From positions 372,001 through 436,000 of the forward strand of contig CAVSBJ010000012.1 of NCBI GenBank assembly GCA_963726105.1: 64,000 bases of DNA. The letters run 5' to 3'. This document shows positions 45,191 through 53,623 of this stretch, piece after piece. Each line of letters starts with the position of its first letter. Within the stretch, counting starts at the first letter, position 1. Origin of the DNA: Roseiarcus sp963726105 (GTDB lineage Bacteria; Pseudomonadota; Alphaproteobacteria; Rhizobiales; Beijerinckiaceae). The translations under genes were made by a program, and so were the position numbers. Under the pieces are notes generated by a model. The model saw only the letters and a program-made list of their open reading frames with translations. It ran no database searches and was not told the origin of the DNA.

Positions 45191-46546
45191 CTAGCAGGCT
45201 GCTGAAAAAGTGGCGCGGAAAGGTTCTGGAATTTTGGTTTGCGGCGTGATTCGCTTGCGTCGGCGAGGCGATTCGGGAGGAACCGATGCGGGGCGAGGAT
45301 CGGACGAGCGGGGCCTTGTTCTCTTACGTCGACGTCGAGGCGCGCATCCCGGCGCAGCATCCGCTGCGGGCGATGCGGCGGCTGACGAACGCGGCTTTGG
45401 CTGAGCTCGACGCGAGGTTTTCCGCGCTTTACGAGGGGATCGGGCGTCCATCCATCCCGCCGGAGCGCCTTCTGCGAGCTTCGCTTCTGCAGCTTCTCTA
45501 TTCGATCCGCTCGGAGCGGCAGCTGGTCGAACGGCTGGAGTTCGACATGCTGTTTCGCTGGTTCGTCGGGCTGTCGATCGACGAGAGGGTGTTCGACGCC
45601 TCGACCTTCTCGAAGAACCGCGACCGCTTGCTCACGCACGAGATTGCGCAAGAGTTTCTGTCTTCGCTGCTCGGCCTGGCGGAGGTGAAGGGGCTTCTGA
45701 GCGCCGAGCATTTTTCGGTCGATGGAACGATGTTGAAAGCCTGGGCGTCGATGAAGAGCTTCCGTCCGAAGAGCTCCTCGGGCGAAGACCCGGGGACCGG
45801 CTCGGGCGATCCGTCTCAGCCGGGGCGCAACCGCGAGGCCGACTTTCGCAAGACCAAGCGATCGAACGCGACGCACGCCTCGACGACGGACAAGGACGCT
45901 CGCCTTTACCGCAAAGGCGCCGGGCAGGAGAGCCGTCTCGCCTATCTTGGCCACGCCTTGATGGAGAATCGCAACGGGCTCGTGGCGGCGGCCGAGGCGA
46001 CGCTGGCGACCGGAACGGCCGAGCGCGAGGCGGCGGCGGCTTTCAGCCAGCGCCTGCCCAAGGGGGCGACCCTCGGCGCCGACAAGGGCTACGACGCCGA
46101 GGCCTTCGTCGAGGGCTTGAAGGCGCGTGGGATCGCGCCGCACGTCGCGATCAACGGGACGGTGAGCAAGCATGGCAAGACGCGCAAAACCGCGGTTCCG
46201 CCGGAGGTCGCGGCGAGCCTCGGCTACGCCGTCAGCCAGCGGCTGCGCAAGCGCATCGAGGAAGGCTTCGGCTGGACGAAGACTGTCGGCGGTCTGACGC
46301 AGGTGAGGGGGCGCGGCCTCGACAAGGTCCGCGCCGCTTTCGCCTTCGCCATGGCCGCCTACGACATCGTCCGCCTGCCCAAGCTCCTGGCCCCGAAGGG
46401 CGAAGTGCGTCCGGCGACATGAAAAGCGAGAGAACAATGACCCCACCGCAGGCCAAAACCTCAAAAATGAGCCGCATCCACCCGCAAAAAATCGCGCCTG
46501 CCTCCCTTATCGCACAAACGCACTGACTTTTTCAGCAGCCTGCTAG
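45191..46546 (+). mobile_element. IS1182/IS5-type element with perfect 21-base ends and CTAG flanks
   Basis: The ends 45191-45211 and 46526-46546 are perfect inverted repeats starting CTAGCAGGCTGCTGAAAA. The outermost CTAG on each side is best explained as a duplicated palindromic four-base target, as known for IS1182-group elements. The transposase is intact. On its right the CTAG is also the end of an IS630 element, and on its left lies the cut OrfA of an IS3 element. Confidence 0.85.
45286..46422 (+). CDS. Transposase of the IS1182/IS5 type (DUF772 plus DDE)
   Basis: A 378-residue transposase, intact. N-terminal DUF772-type domain: RAMRRLTNAALAELDARFSA, RASLLQLLYSIRSERQLVER, MLFRWFVGLSIDERVFDAST. 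DDE part: HFSVDGTMLKAWASMKSFRP (first Asp), THASTTDKDARLYRKGAGQE, LGADKGYDAEAFVEGLK (second Asp) and KRIEEGFGWTKTVGGL (Glu). The naming differs between databases (IS5 or IS1182); the four-base CTAG duplication favours IS1182. The start follows GAGGAACCG about five bases upstream. Confidence 0.92.
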   Translation: MRGEDRTSGALFSYVDVEARIPAQHPLRAMRRLTNAALAELDARFSALYEGIGRPSIPPERLLRASLLQLLYSIRSERQLVERLEFDMLFRWFVGLSIDERVFDASTFSKNRDRLLTHEIAQEFLSSLLGLAEVKGLLSAEHFSVDGTMLKAWASMKSFRPKSSSGEDPGTGSGDPSQPGRNREADFRKTKRSNATHASTTDKDARLYRKGAGQESRLAYLGHALMENRNGLVAAAEATLATGTAEREAAAAFSQRLPKGATLGADKGYDAEAFVEGLKARGIAPHVAINGTVSKHGKTRKTAVPPEVAASLGYAVSQRLRKRIEEGFGWTKTVGGLTQVRGRGLDKVRAAFAFAMAAYDIVRLPKLLAPKGEVRPAT

Positions 46547-47592
46547 AGCGTCGGACGCTCATTTGAATCCATATCCTGCGGCTTCGAAGTAGTTTGCGCA
46601 TTCCTCTGGGGGTGAAGAGATCGCAGATTTGGCCGATGGCGTTCCAGAGTTCGTCGATGGTGCGCATGGCCATGGCGCGCAGATGCGCCTTGAGTTTGGC
46701 GAAGGCCATTTCGATCGGATTGAGGTCGGGGGCTGTAGGGGGCGGAAACATGAGCCAGGCGCCACGCTCGCGGATGGCTTGCTCGGCGGCCGGGCTTTTG
46801 TGGGCGGGCAGATTGTCCAAGATGACGATGTCGCCTTCTTGCAGCGTTGGGACGAGCTGGGTGCGCACGTAGGCGCCGAAGATCGTGCGGTCCATCGGCG
46901 CGTCGATGACCCATGGCGCAGTTAGGGCGCCGCAGCGCAGTCCGGCGACGAAAGTCTGGGTCTTCCAATGGCCGAAGGGGGCCTTGGAGCGAAGGCGCTC
47001 GCCCCTCTCGCAGCGTCCGCGCGCCCGGTTCATTTTTGTGTTGGTTCCTGTTTCGTCGATGAACACCAGCCTATGCGGCTCGGTCTGCATCTTGGGCTGT
47101 CGTTCAGCCTTCCACGCCTCGCGCGCCTGGCGCACGTCGGGCCGATCGCATTCGCTGGCCTGAAGGCTTTTTTTAAAGCTCAGGCCGTTGCGGATCAGCC
47201 AGCGCGACAGCGAGGCAGGGTCGGCTTTCACTCCGCTGGCGGCATGGAGTTCGCCGGCCAGTTCCGGCATGCTGATGTCGTCCTTCTCCGCCACGCGGCG
47301 CAAGATGAAGACGCGGTGCGGGTCGAGCTTGCTGTGCCGCCAGCCGCCGAGCGCCTTGGGCGTAACCGCCCCGCGCTGGCGAAAAGCCGTCATCAAATTA
47401 ATGACAAACAAGGGCGACACCCTGAAATGGGCCGCCGCCGCACGCCGCGAATGCCCAGCCCCGACGTAACTCACTCGCGAAGATCAAGCGAATAGGGCTT
47501 CGGCATCGCAAATCACCTCCACTCGGAAGTGAATCACATTCTCATCCCCGCGGGAATCCCCTACGATTCAATCTGACCGTCCGAGGCTCTAG
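46543..47592 (-). mobile_element. IS630-family element bounded by TA (CTAG) sites
   Basis: Imperfect inverted ends of about 28 bases: from the left CTAGAGCGTCGGACGCTC (46543-46560) and, read from the right, CTAGAGCCTCGGACGGTC (47592-47575), both continuing to a GAATC. IS630 elements insert at TA, here inside CTAG on both sides. The right end supplies the TAG stop codon of the LuxR-type gene; the left CTAG was then used by the IS1182-like element. Confidence 0.8.
46559..47506 (-). pseudogene. IS630-family transposase, frameshifted at both ends
   Basis: From an ATG at 47506 the sequence begins MPKPYSLDLRE and hits TGA; the body then continues in another frame with SYVGAGHSRRAAAAHFRVSP, consistent with a small deletion near 47472. 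The catalytic core is intact: LVFIDETGTNTKMNRARGRC, IVILDNLPAHKS and PDLNPIEMAFAKLKAHLRAM (DDE residues). Near the end a run of five G at 46608-46612 has one base too many, moving the expected LFTPEECANYFEAAGYGFK into another frame that stops at 46559. Confidence 0.82.
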
Positions 47593-48494
47593 GCGAATCG
47601 CATTGAACACCGTCCAGCGGACCAGCATTCGCTTTGGGTCGTACATCTGGAACATGCAAGGAGCGCCGTTGCCTTGATCGCCACGTCCGTACGGTTCTTG
47701 GCTCGCAGTTTTTTCATGATATGGCGAACATGCACTTTTACAGTGCTTTCGCACATGTTCAGTTCGTAAGCGATGATCTTGTTCGGTTTGCCCTGATGGA
47801 TCGCGCGGACAACTGCGAGTTCGCGTCCGGTGATGGCGCCGGACGTCGCGGGACGCGACGGCGTAACGGCAGACGGGATCGCTGAGAGGAGGCATTCCGC
47901 CGGGAGGTATGTCCCCCCCGCCAACACAAAGCGAACTGCTTCGACCGCGATTTCGAATCCCATCGTCATTGGAATATAACCCTTTGCCCCGCAGCCAATC
48001 ACAGCCCGCATGACGCCGAAATCAAACTTGGAAGAAAGAACAATAGTCGATATAGACGGGGCTAGAGCCGAAATAAGACTCAATGCTTCCGCGCTTTCCT
48101 GCGTGTTCGTCTCGCCCAGAGAAATGATTACCAATCGCGCCGATCCGATGGTCGCTTTTTCGCTCATCTCCGAAAATGAAGACAACGTCTCCACGGGTAT
48201 CGACAGCGCCGACTGAATGCTTCTCTGAATGCATTCCCGTAGAAAAATTCGGCTTTCGACGATAATCACCTTTTTTTCAGGCGCTTTATTGCTTTGCACA
48301 CCCAACCGACGCGTGGTGTGTTCGGCCGATAAGGTCTCCCCTCGGTCGAATTTAATTGGCTCTCGTGGGGGGTCTATCGTGTAGAATTCGTCGGGTACCC
48401 GATCATCGACTATAGAAAGCGCTCGAGGAACCCCAACCTCGCGAATTTCGTTTTGCGACAACCGCTCATCGAAATCGTTCCCTTGCACACCCAT
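47589..48494 (-). CDS. LuxR/NarL-family regulator with a degenerate receiver domain
   Basis: A 301-residue protein. After about 75 unconserved residues comes a receiver-like domain (KKVIIVESRIFLRECIQRSI to AVEAVRFVLAGGTYLP). The position of the phosphorylated aspartate is occupied by serine (ARLVIISLGETN), and the first acidic pocket has only one Glu (VES), so phosphorylation is unlikely. The C-terminal HTH is canonical: ITGRELAVVRAIHQGKPNKI, IAYELNMCESTVKVHVRHIM, KKLRAKNRTDVAIKA. The last 20 residues (LLACSRCTTQSECW onwards) run to a stop codon supplied by the inserted IS630, so the native end may be altered. Base composition is more AT-rich than in the core genes. Target genes are unknown. 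Confidence 0.82.
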   Translation of the reverse strand: MGVQGNDFDERLSQNEIREVGVPRALSIVDDRVPDEFYTIDPPREPIKFDRGETLSAEHTTRRLGVQSNKAPEKKVIIVESRIFLRECIQRSIQSALSIPVETLSSFSEMSEKATIGSARLVIISLGETNTQESAEALSLISALAPSISTIVLSSKFDFGVMRAVIGCGAKGYIPMTMGFEIAVEAVRFVLAGGTYLPAECLLSAIPSAVTPSRPATSGAITGRELAVVRAIHQGKPNKIIAYELNMCESTVKVHVRHIMKKLRAKNRTDVAIKATALLACSRCTTQSECWSAGRCSMRFA

Positions 48495-49297
48495 TTCCGT
48501 TCCCTATTTTTTGATCGATAAGATGGATAAATCAGTCCCGTCAGATATTTATACGGTGATACAGACGATCCGAGGAATCGGGTCGAGGCACATAACGAGT
48601 CCAGATTGCTAAAATCCCCAGCCAAACGGCCCCTCGCGTTTAACCTTACACAACCGCCCAGACTTACGCTGGGGTCACCTTCGATCGATCCAGAACCAAA
48701 GCTCAATCTTTCCAATGAGCCAAGATCCACAACCGGGCAGTTCAATTTACTCATCGTAAACAAAATGTAAAGCATTTATGACACCCCCGGAGTGGGATTT
48801 CCGGTGGCAGAAAGTGATACGCCACCTCCTCCTTTTGAAGTATCTCCGCTCATGGCGCGCTAGATGTCGCCGGGCGCCGACCTGCCTCTCACGGGCCTTG
48901 AACTGACGCCTTGTTGTCCGTGCCCGACGGCAAGCTGGGTTTTGAGGCCCTTGGTGTCTAAGACGACCCACGAGCCCGTCGAGCGAAAGGCGCTCCTTGA
49001 GCCGTGCAACGGCGAACTGATCCTGATGCCCGCCGGAAGGTTTGAGACATCCCGACCGTCACGATGCAGAAGATCCGACGCGCAATTGACGAGGCGCATT
49101 TCTCGTCCGCCATCGGTCGCCGCTAGTCTAGACTAGTTGAGCCCGGGGCGAGTCAGGCCGGACGGCAACTCGCGCCGCTGAACGCGACTATGGCCCGGCA
49201 GGCGACCCAGTATCGGAACGAAGGCGTTTGGCCGTGACCTCTCTCGAAAGCAAGCTCAACGCCGCATTAACGAGCCTCACCAAGTCGAAGCTCGAGG
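48495..49297. other. Accessory stretch without a recognisable gene
   Basis: About 800 bases upstream of the LuxR-type gene. The part next to the gene (48495-48790) is AT-rich and should include its promoter. The rest has only short frames without domains and a perfect 14-base palindrome CTAGTCTAGACTAG at 49123-49136. It probably contains further unrecognised transposon remains. Confidence 0.4.
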
Positions 49298-49622
49298 GTT
49301 GGCGTTCAAGGCCTCGACCGCGTTCGCGGTGTAGATGATTGTCCGGACCGCCGGAGCGAAGGCGAAGAACGGGATGACCTGCTCCCCCTGCCGGCGCCAG
49401 ATTTGGCCAATTGCCGCATATTTTCGGCCCCATGGGCTGTTCTCGAAGGCCTCCAGGGCCTTGCGGCTGGCCTCGGCGTCTGCGGCGCGGTAGATTTCGC
49501 GCAGCTCGGCGACGATGGGCTTCCGTTCTTTCCAGGACGCAAAATCCAGCGAATTGCGGATCAGATGAACGATGCAAGTTTGAACCGCGGCTTGCGGAAA
49601 GACGGCCTCGATCGCCTCCGGA
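49298..49622 (-). mobile_element. IS256-family transposase remnant
   Basis: An open stretch without a start codon reads EAVFPQAAVQTCIVHLIRNS, LDFASWKERKPIVAELREIY, RAADAEASRKALEAFENSPW, GRKYAAIGQIWRRQGEQVIP, FFAFAPAVRTIIYTANAVEA, LNANPRAS and then a stop. This is the late catalytic region of mutator/IS256 transposases (consensus QTCIVHLIRNS and IIYTTNAIEALN). Both the N-terminal part and the last 60 or so residues are missing. Confidence 0.82.
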
Positions 49623-49752
49623 AACCCACTTCACCGATCCCGCTGGCAACTCCTGGTCGCCCGTGGAAATCCGAGAGACGATCACCAACCAGAAGCCCTT
49701 CCGAGCGCAGGCCTTCGAATAGGCCTGCGCCGTCCACAATATCGACCATAGG

Positions 49753-50021
49753 TCGACGAAGCCGAAGCATCCGTGGACGAATGGTCAGGTCGAGCGGATG
49801 AACCAGACGATCGAGGACGCAACCGTCAAACGCTACTTCTACGAAACACACGAGCAGCTGCGCACGCATCTGCGGGACATCGCCGACGCCTACAACTTCG
49901 CCACAAGGCTCAAGACCCTCAAACGCATGACCCCCTACGAGTTCGTCTGCAAAGCATGGACTCAGAGCCTCAGAGATTCAAACTCAATCCGCTCCAGCAG
50001 ACGCCGGGACTAAACGTCTAG
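49753..50021 (+). mobile_element. IS481-family remnant (transposase C-terminus) abutting glmM
   Basis: Reads STKPKHPWTNGQVERMNQTI, EDATVKRYFYETHEQLRTHL, RDIADAYNFATRLKTLKRMT, PYEFVCKAW, and after a one-base deletion near 49960 SEPQRFKLNPLQQTPGLNV with TAG at 50019-50021. These are the final catalytic Glu region and C-terminus of IS481 transposases. Its end is inside CTAG, whose complement forms the stop codon of glmM. An inverted, shorter copy of this end lies at 40172-40258. Confidence 0.82.
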
Positions 50022-51358
50022 GCGGCGCCAGCGACCGCTTCGCAGACGTCGCTGACCAGAGCGTCGACCAGAGCCTGGTCGTCCGCCTCGCCCATCACCC
50101 GGATCACCGGCTCGGTGCCGGAGGGGCGGACGAGAAGCCGGCCACGTTCGCCCAAGCGAGCGGTCGCGTCGGCGATCGCCTTCGCCACCGCCGGATTCTC
50201 CAGCGGCCGGCCGCCCTTGAAGCGAACGTTGCGCAACACCTGCGGCACCGGCTCGAACCGTCGGCAGACTTCGCTCGCCGGTCGGCCGAGCTTGCGCACG
50301 ACCGCCAGCACCTGCATCGCCGCCACCAGGCCGTCGCCGGTGGTCGAATAATCGGACAGGATGATGTGGCCCGACTGCTCGCCGCCGACATTGAAGCCTT
50401 TTTCGCGCATCCGTTCGATCACGTAGCGATCGCCGACCGCGGTGCGCTCGAGCGTGAGCCCCAGGCTCATGAGATGGCGCTCGAGGCCCAGGTTCGACAT
50501 CACCGTGGCGACCACGCCGGGCCTGGACAAGCGGCCCTCGTCGCGCCAGCTCTCGGCGACGACCGCCATCACCTGATCGCCGTCGATCAGGCGCCCCTTC
50601 TCGTCGATCAGGATCATGCGGTCGGCGTCGCCGTCGAGAGCGATGCCGACATCCGCCCGCATCTCCCGGACCTTGCGCGCCAAAGCCTCGGGCGCGGTCG
50701 AGCCGACCTCGAAATTGATGTTGAGCCCGTTCGGTTCGACGCCGATCTTGATCACCTCGGCGCCGAGCTCCCACAACGCTTCGGGCGCGACCTTGTAAGC
50801 CGCGCCATTGGCGCAGTCGACCACCACCCGCAAGCCCTCGAGCGACACGTCGCGGGACAGCGTTCGCTTGGCGTATTCGATGTAGCGGGCCTCGACGTCG
50901 TCGATGCGCTTGGCGCGGCCGAGGTCAGGGGAATTGGCGAGCTTCGGCGCGACGTCGCCATCCATCAAAGCCTCGATGCGCGCCTCGACCTCGTCGGACA
51001 ATTTATAACCGTCCGGCCCGAACAGCTTGATGCCGTTGTCCTCGTAAGGATTGTGGGAAGCGGAGATCATCACCCCCAGGTCGCAGCGCATCGAGTGCGT
51101 CAGCATCGCCACCGCAGGCGTCGGAACCGGCCCCAGCAGCAGCACGTCAGCCCCGACCGAGGTGAAGCCCGCGACCAGCGCATACTCGATCATGTAGCTC
51201 GAAAGCCGCGTATCCTTGCCGATCACCACCCGATGGCGGTGGTCGCCCCGGCGAAACGCCAGCCCGGCCGCCTGGCCAACCTTCAGCGCCATATCCGCCG
51301 TGATCTGGCTGTTGGCCCGGCCCCGAATGCCGTCCGTGCCAAAATACCTGCGCGCCAT
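50018..51358 (-). CDS. glmM: Phosphoglucosamine mutase
   Basis: Converts glucosamine-6-phosphate to glucosamine-1-phosphate for UDP-GlcNAc synthesis. The 446-residue length is standard. Motifs: RYFGTDGIRGRAN at the N-terminus, the phosphoserine loop GVMISASHNPYEDNGIKLFG, the metal loop IALDGDADRMILID, the sugar loop GEQSGHII and the phosphate-binding RPSGTEPVIRVMGE. It follows glmS on the same strand after 191 bases, so the first two steps from fructose-6-phosphate are together. Its stop codon lies in the CTAG where the IS481 remnant ends, so the gene itself appears intact. Confidence 0.97.
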   Translation of the reverse strand: MARRYFGTDGIRGRANSQITADMALKVGQAAGLAFRRGDHRHRVVIGKDTRLSSYMIEYALVAGFTSVGADVLLLGPVPTPAVAMLTHSMRCDLGVMISASHNPYEDNGIKLFGPDGYKLSDEVEARIEALMDGDVAPKLANSPDLGRAKRIDDVEARYIEYAKRTLSRDVSLEGLRVVVDCANGAAYKVAPEALWELGAEVIKIGVEPNGLNINFEVGSTAPEALARKVREMRADVGIALDGDADRMILIDEKGRLIDGDQVMAVVAESWRDEGRLSRPGVVATVMSNLGLERHLMSLGLTLERTAVGDRYVIERMREKGFNVGGEQSGHIILSDYSTTGDGLVAAMQVLAVVRKLGRPASEVCRRFEPVPQVLRNVRFKGGRPLENPAVAKAIADATARLGERGRLLVRPSGTEPVIRVMGEADDQALVDALVSDVCEAVAGAA

Positions 51359-51386
51359 CTATGACACTCCCTACGACTAAATGAAC

Positions 51387-51398
51387 TGACATTTGTCA
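51387..51398 (-). promoter_or_regulatory. Possible promoter/operator upstream of glmM
   Basis: A 12-base palindrome (TGACA, two bases, TGTCA) lies about 30 bases before the glmM start; on the minus strand it includes TTGACA, a good -35 hexamer, but the -10 region at the right distance is poor. It may be an operator or chance. Confidence 0.25.
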
Positions 51399-51549
51399 AT
51401 TTGCGATGGGCCCTAGCACCACCACATTTCAACGTCTCGACCGGCAGAAAGCACCGGCTCGCCTCCACGTCGCCATCGTCTCCGCCAATGACGACGACGC
51501 CCATCCAGACCCTCGGAGGCGGCCGGTCTCATAGGCATTTGTCTGAGCC

Positions 51550-53373
51550 TCACTCCACCGTCACCGATTTCGCCAGGTTGCGGGGCTGATCTGCGTCCTT
51601 ACCCATGATGACGGCGGTGTGATAGGCGAGCATCTGGATCGGCGCGGCATAGACGATCGGGGCGAAATTGACGGTCATGTCGGGCATCGGCAGGACGTGC
51701 TCGATCATGACTCCCGCCTCTTCGGCCGCGTGCCGGTCGCCGATCAGAATGAGGCGCCCGCCGCGCGCCGCGACTTCCTGCATGTTGGACAAAGTCTTCT
51801 CGAACACCGCGTCGCGCGGCGCGATGACGATCACCGGCATCGCTTCGTCGATGAGCGCGATTGGCCCGTGCTTGAGTTCACCCGCCGCATATCCTTCTGC
51901 GTGGATGTAGCTCAATTCCTTCAGTTTCAGCGCCCCTTCGAGCGCCAGCGGATAAGCGGTGCCGCGGCCGAGATAGAGCACGTCGCGGGCGCGCGCGATC
52001 GCTTGCGCCAGCTTCTCGGCAATGGGCTCAAGCTTGAGCGCCTCGGCGAGAAGACCGGGGGTGGCGACGAGCTCGCCGACCAGCGCCGCCTCTGCCGCAT
52101 CGTCGAGGATCCCGCGCGCTTTGCCGAGGCCGATCGCCAGCGCGGCCAGCGCAGCGAGCTGGCAGGTGAAAGCCTTGGTCGAGGCGACCCCGATCTCGGG
52201 GCCGGCGAGCGTGGGCGCCGCCGCATCGGTCAGCCGGGCGATGCTGGAATCCGGCACGTTGACGACGCCGACCGTCTTCGCCCCCCTCTCCTGCACGTAG
52301 CGCAGCGACGCCAGCGTGTCCGCCGTCTCGCCCGATTGCGAGACGACGATGGTCAAGCCGCCGTCGTCGACGGGCGCTTCGCGGTAGCGATATTCCGAGG
52401 CGACATCGATCTCGACCGGCAGCCGCGCCCAGCGCTCGATCCAATATTTGGCGATGAGGCCGGCTATATAGGCGGTGCCGCAGCCGACAATCGTCACACG
52501 CGTGAGCCGCGTCGGATCGGCCGGCCAGGCGAAGGGTTTCAGCTTAAGCGCCGCCATGTCGATGTAACGAGCGAGCGTGTGCCCGACCACCTCCGGCTGC
52601 TCGTGGATCTCCTTGGCCATGAAGTGCCGGTAATTGCCCTTTTCCGCCAAGAGGCTGCCGGCCGGGCTGCGCTGGATGCGGCGCTCGACCCGCTTGCCGC
52701 TCGCGTCGCGAATGTCCGCGCCTTCCCGGCTCAGCACGACCCAGTCGCCTTCCTCGAGATAGGCGATGCGGTCAGTGAACGGGCTGAGCGCGAGCGCATC
52801 CGAGCCCAGATACATTTCCCCGTCGCCGTAGCCGATCGCCAGCGGCGCGCCCTGGCGGGCGCCGATCAGGAGATCCTCCTCGCCCTCGAACAGATAGACG
52901 AGCGCGAACGCCCCGCGCAGCCGCCCGAGCGCCCCCTGAACCGCCTCTTGGGGCGATTTGCCGTGTTCGAGTTCGTCCTCGACCACAAACGCGGCAATCT
53001 CGGAATCGGTCTCGGTCGCAAACGCATAGCCTTTGGCGGCGAGTTCCTGCCGCAGCGCGCGGAAATTCTCGATGATGCCGTTGTGGACGACCGCAAGCCT
53101 CGGCGAGGCGTGCGGATGGGCGTTTCTTTCCGTCGGCTTGCCATGCGTCGCCCAGCGCGTGTGGCCGATCCCGATCGCCCCGCCAAGCGGCGCCGCGGCG
53201 AGCTTCGCCTCAAGGTTCCTGAGCTTGCCCTCGGCGCGCCGCCGCTCGAGCTTGCCGTTCTCGAGCGTCGCCACGCCCGCCGAATCGTAGCCCCGATATT
53301 CGAGCCGCTTCAGCGCATCGACGATCGAGCCCGCGACCGGCCCCGCCCCGAGAATCCCGACAATTCCACACAT
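51550..53373 (-). CDS. glmS: Glutamine-fructose-6-phosphate aminotransferase (isomerizing)
   Basis: Makes glucosamine-6-phosphate from fructose-6-phosphate and glutamine, the entry to amino-sugar synthesis. Start placed at 53373 because maturation requires the catalytic cysteine right after the initiator Met (MCGIVGILG); upstream in-frame codons are therefore excluded. The 607-residue protein has the Ntn glutaminase domain (LEYRGYDSAGVA, HTRWATHGKPTERNAHPH), then two SIS domains (VGCGTAYIAGLIAKYWIE, VSQSGETADTLASLRY, GRGTAYPLALEGALKLKE) and the conserved C-terminus KDADQPRNLAKSVTVE. It adjoins the exopolysaccharide cluster, which it could feed. Confidence 0.97.
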   Translation of the reverse strand: MCGIVGILGAGPVAGSIVDALKRLEYRGYDSAGVATLENGKLERRRAEGKLRNLEAKLAAAPLGGAIGIGHTRWATHGKPTERNAHPHASPRLAVVHNGIIENFRALRQELAAKGYAFATETDSEIAAFVVEDELEHGKSPQEAVQGALGRLRGAFALVYLFEGEEDLLIGARQGAPLAIGYGDGEMYLGSDALALSPFTDRIAYLEEGDWVVLSREGADIRDASGKRVERRIQRSPAGSLLAEKGNYRHFMAKEIHEQPEVVGHTLARYIDMAALKLKPFAWPADPTRLTRVTIVGCGTAYIAGLIAKYWIERWARLPVEIDVASEYRYREAPVDDGGLTIVVSQSGETADTLASLRYVQERGAKTVGVVNVPDSSIARLTDAAAPTLAGPEIGVASTKAFTCQLAALAALAIGLGKARGILDDAAEAALVGELVATPGLLAEALKLEPIAEKLAQAIARARDVLYLGRGTAYPLALEGALKLKELSYIHAEGYAAGELKHGPIALIDEAMPVIVIAPRDAVFEKTLSNMQEVAARGGRLILIGDRHAAEEAGVMIEHVLPMPDMTVNFAPIVYAAPIQMLAYHTAVIMGKDADQPRNLAKSVTVE

Positions 53374-53623
53374 AAATTGCACCCGTACTTTGAACATTCA
53401 GACCCAATAGGCGCTGAGCAATGACCGGTGCTGAAGCCCAGCCATCCATTTGGTCCACAGGCTCCCAGTTCCGGCAAATTCGCTTGCCAGCCACATATCG
53501 TCATCACAATAGACCCGTTGCCTTCATGGGCTTCGTCAAAATCCCCGACTATTGCTATTTGGCCCACGTCGTTAAATCGTCGCCCGCTCTAACGCAGCGG
53601 ACGCAGCGCGGCTGGGGAGCAGC

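Noticed and set aside
47589..48494. Quorum-sensing LuxR with autoinducer domain
   Set aside because: The N-terminal part looks like a degenerate receiver, not an autoinducer-binding domain, and there is no luxI-like gene nearby.
36936..50021. Complete prophage or integrative element with att sites
   Set aside because: No integrase, structural or conjugation genes were recognised, and no copy of the tRNA 3' end was found at the right side, so only a degenerate island is claimed.
51619..53424. 601-codon plus-strand frame opposite glmS
   Set aside because: Antisense of glmS, whose motifs are complete; Arg/Asp-rich mirror composition.
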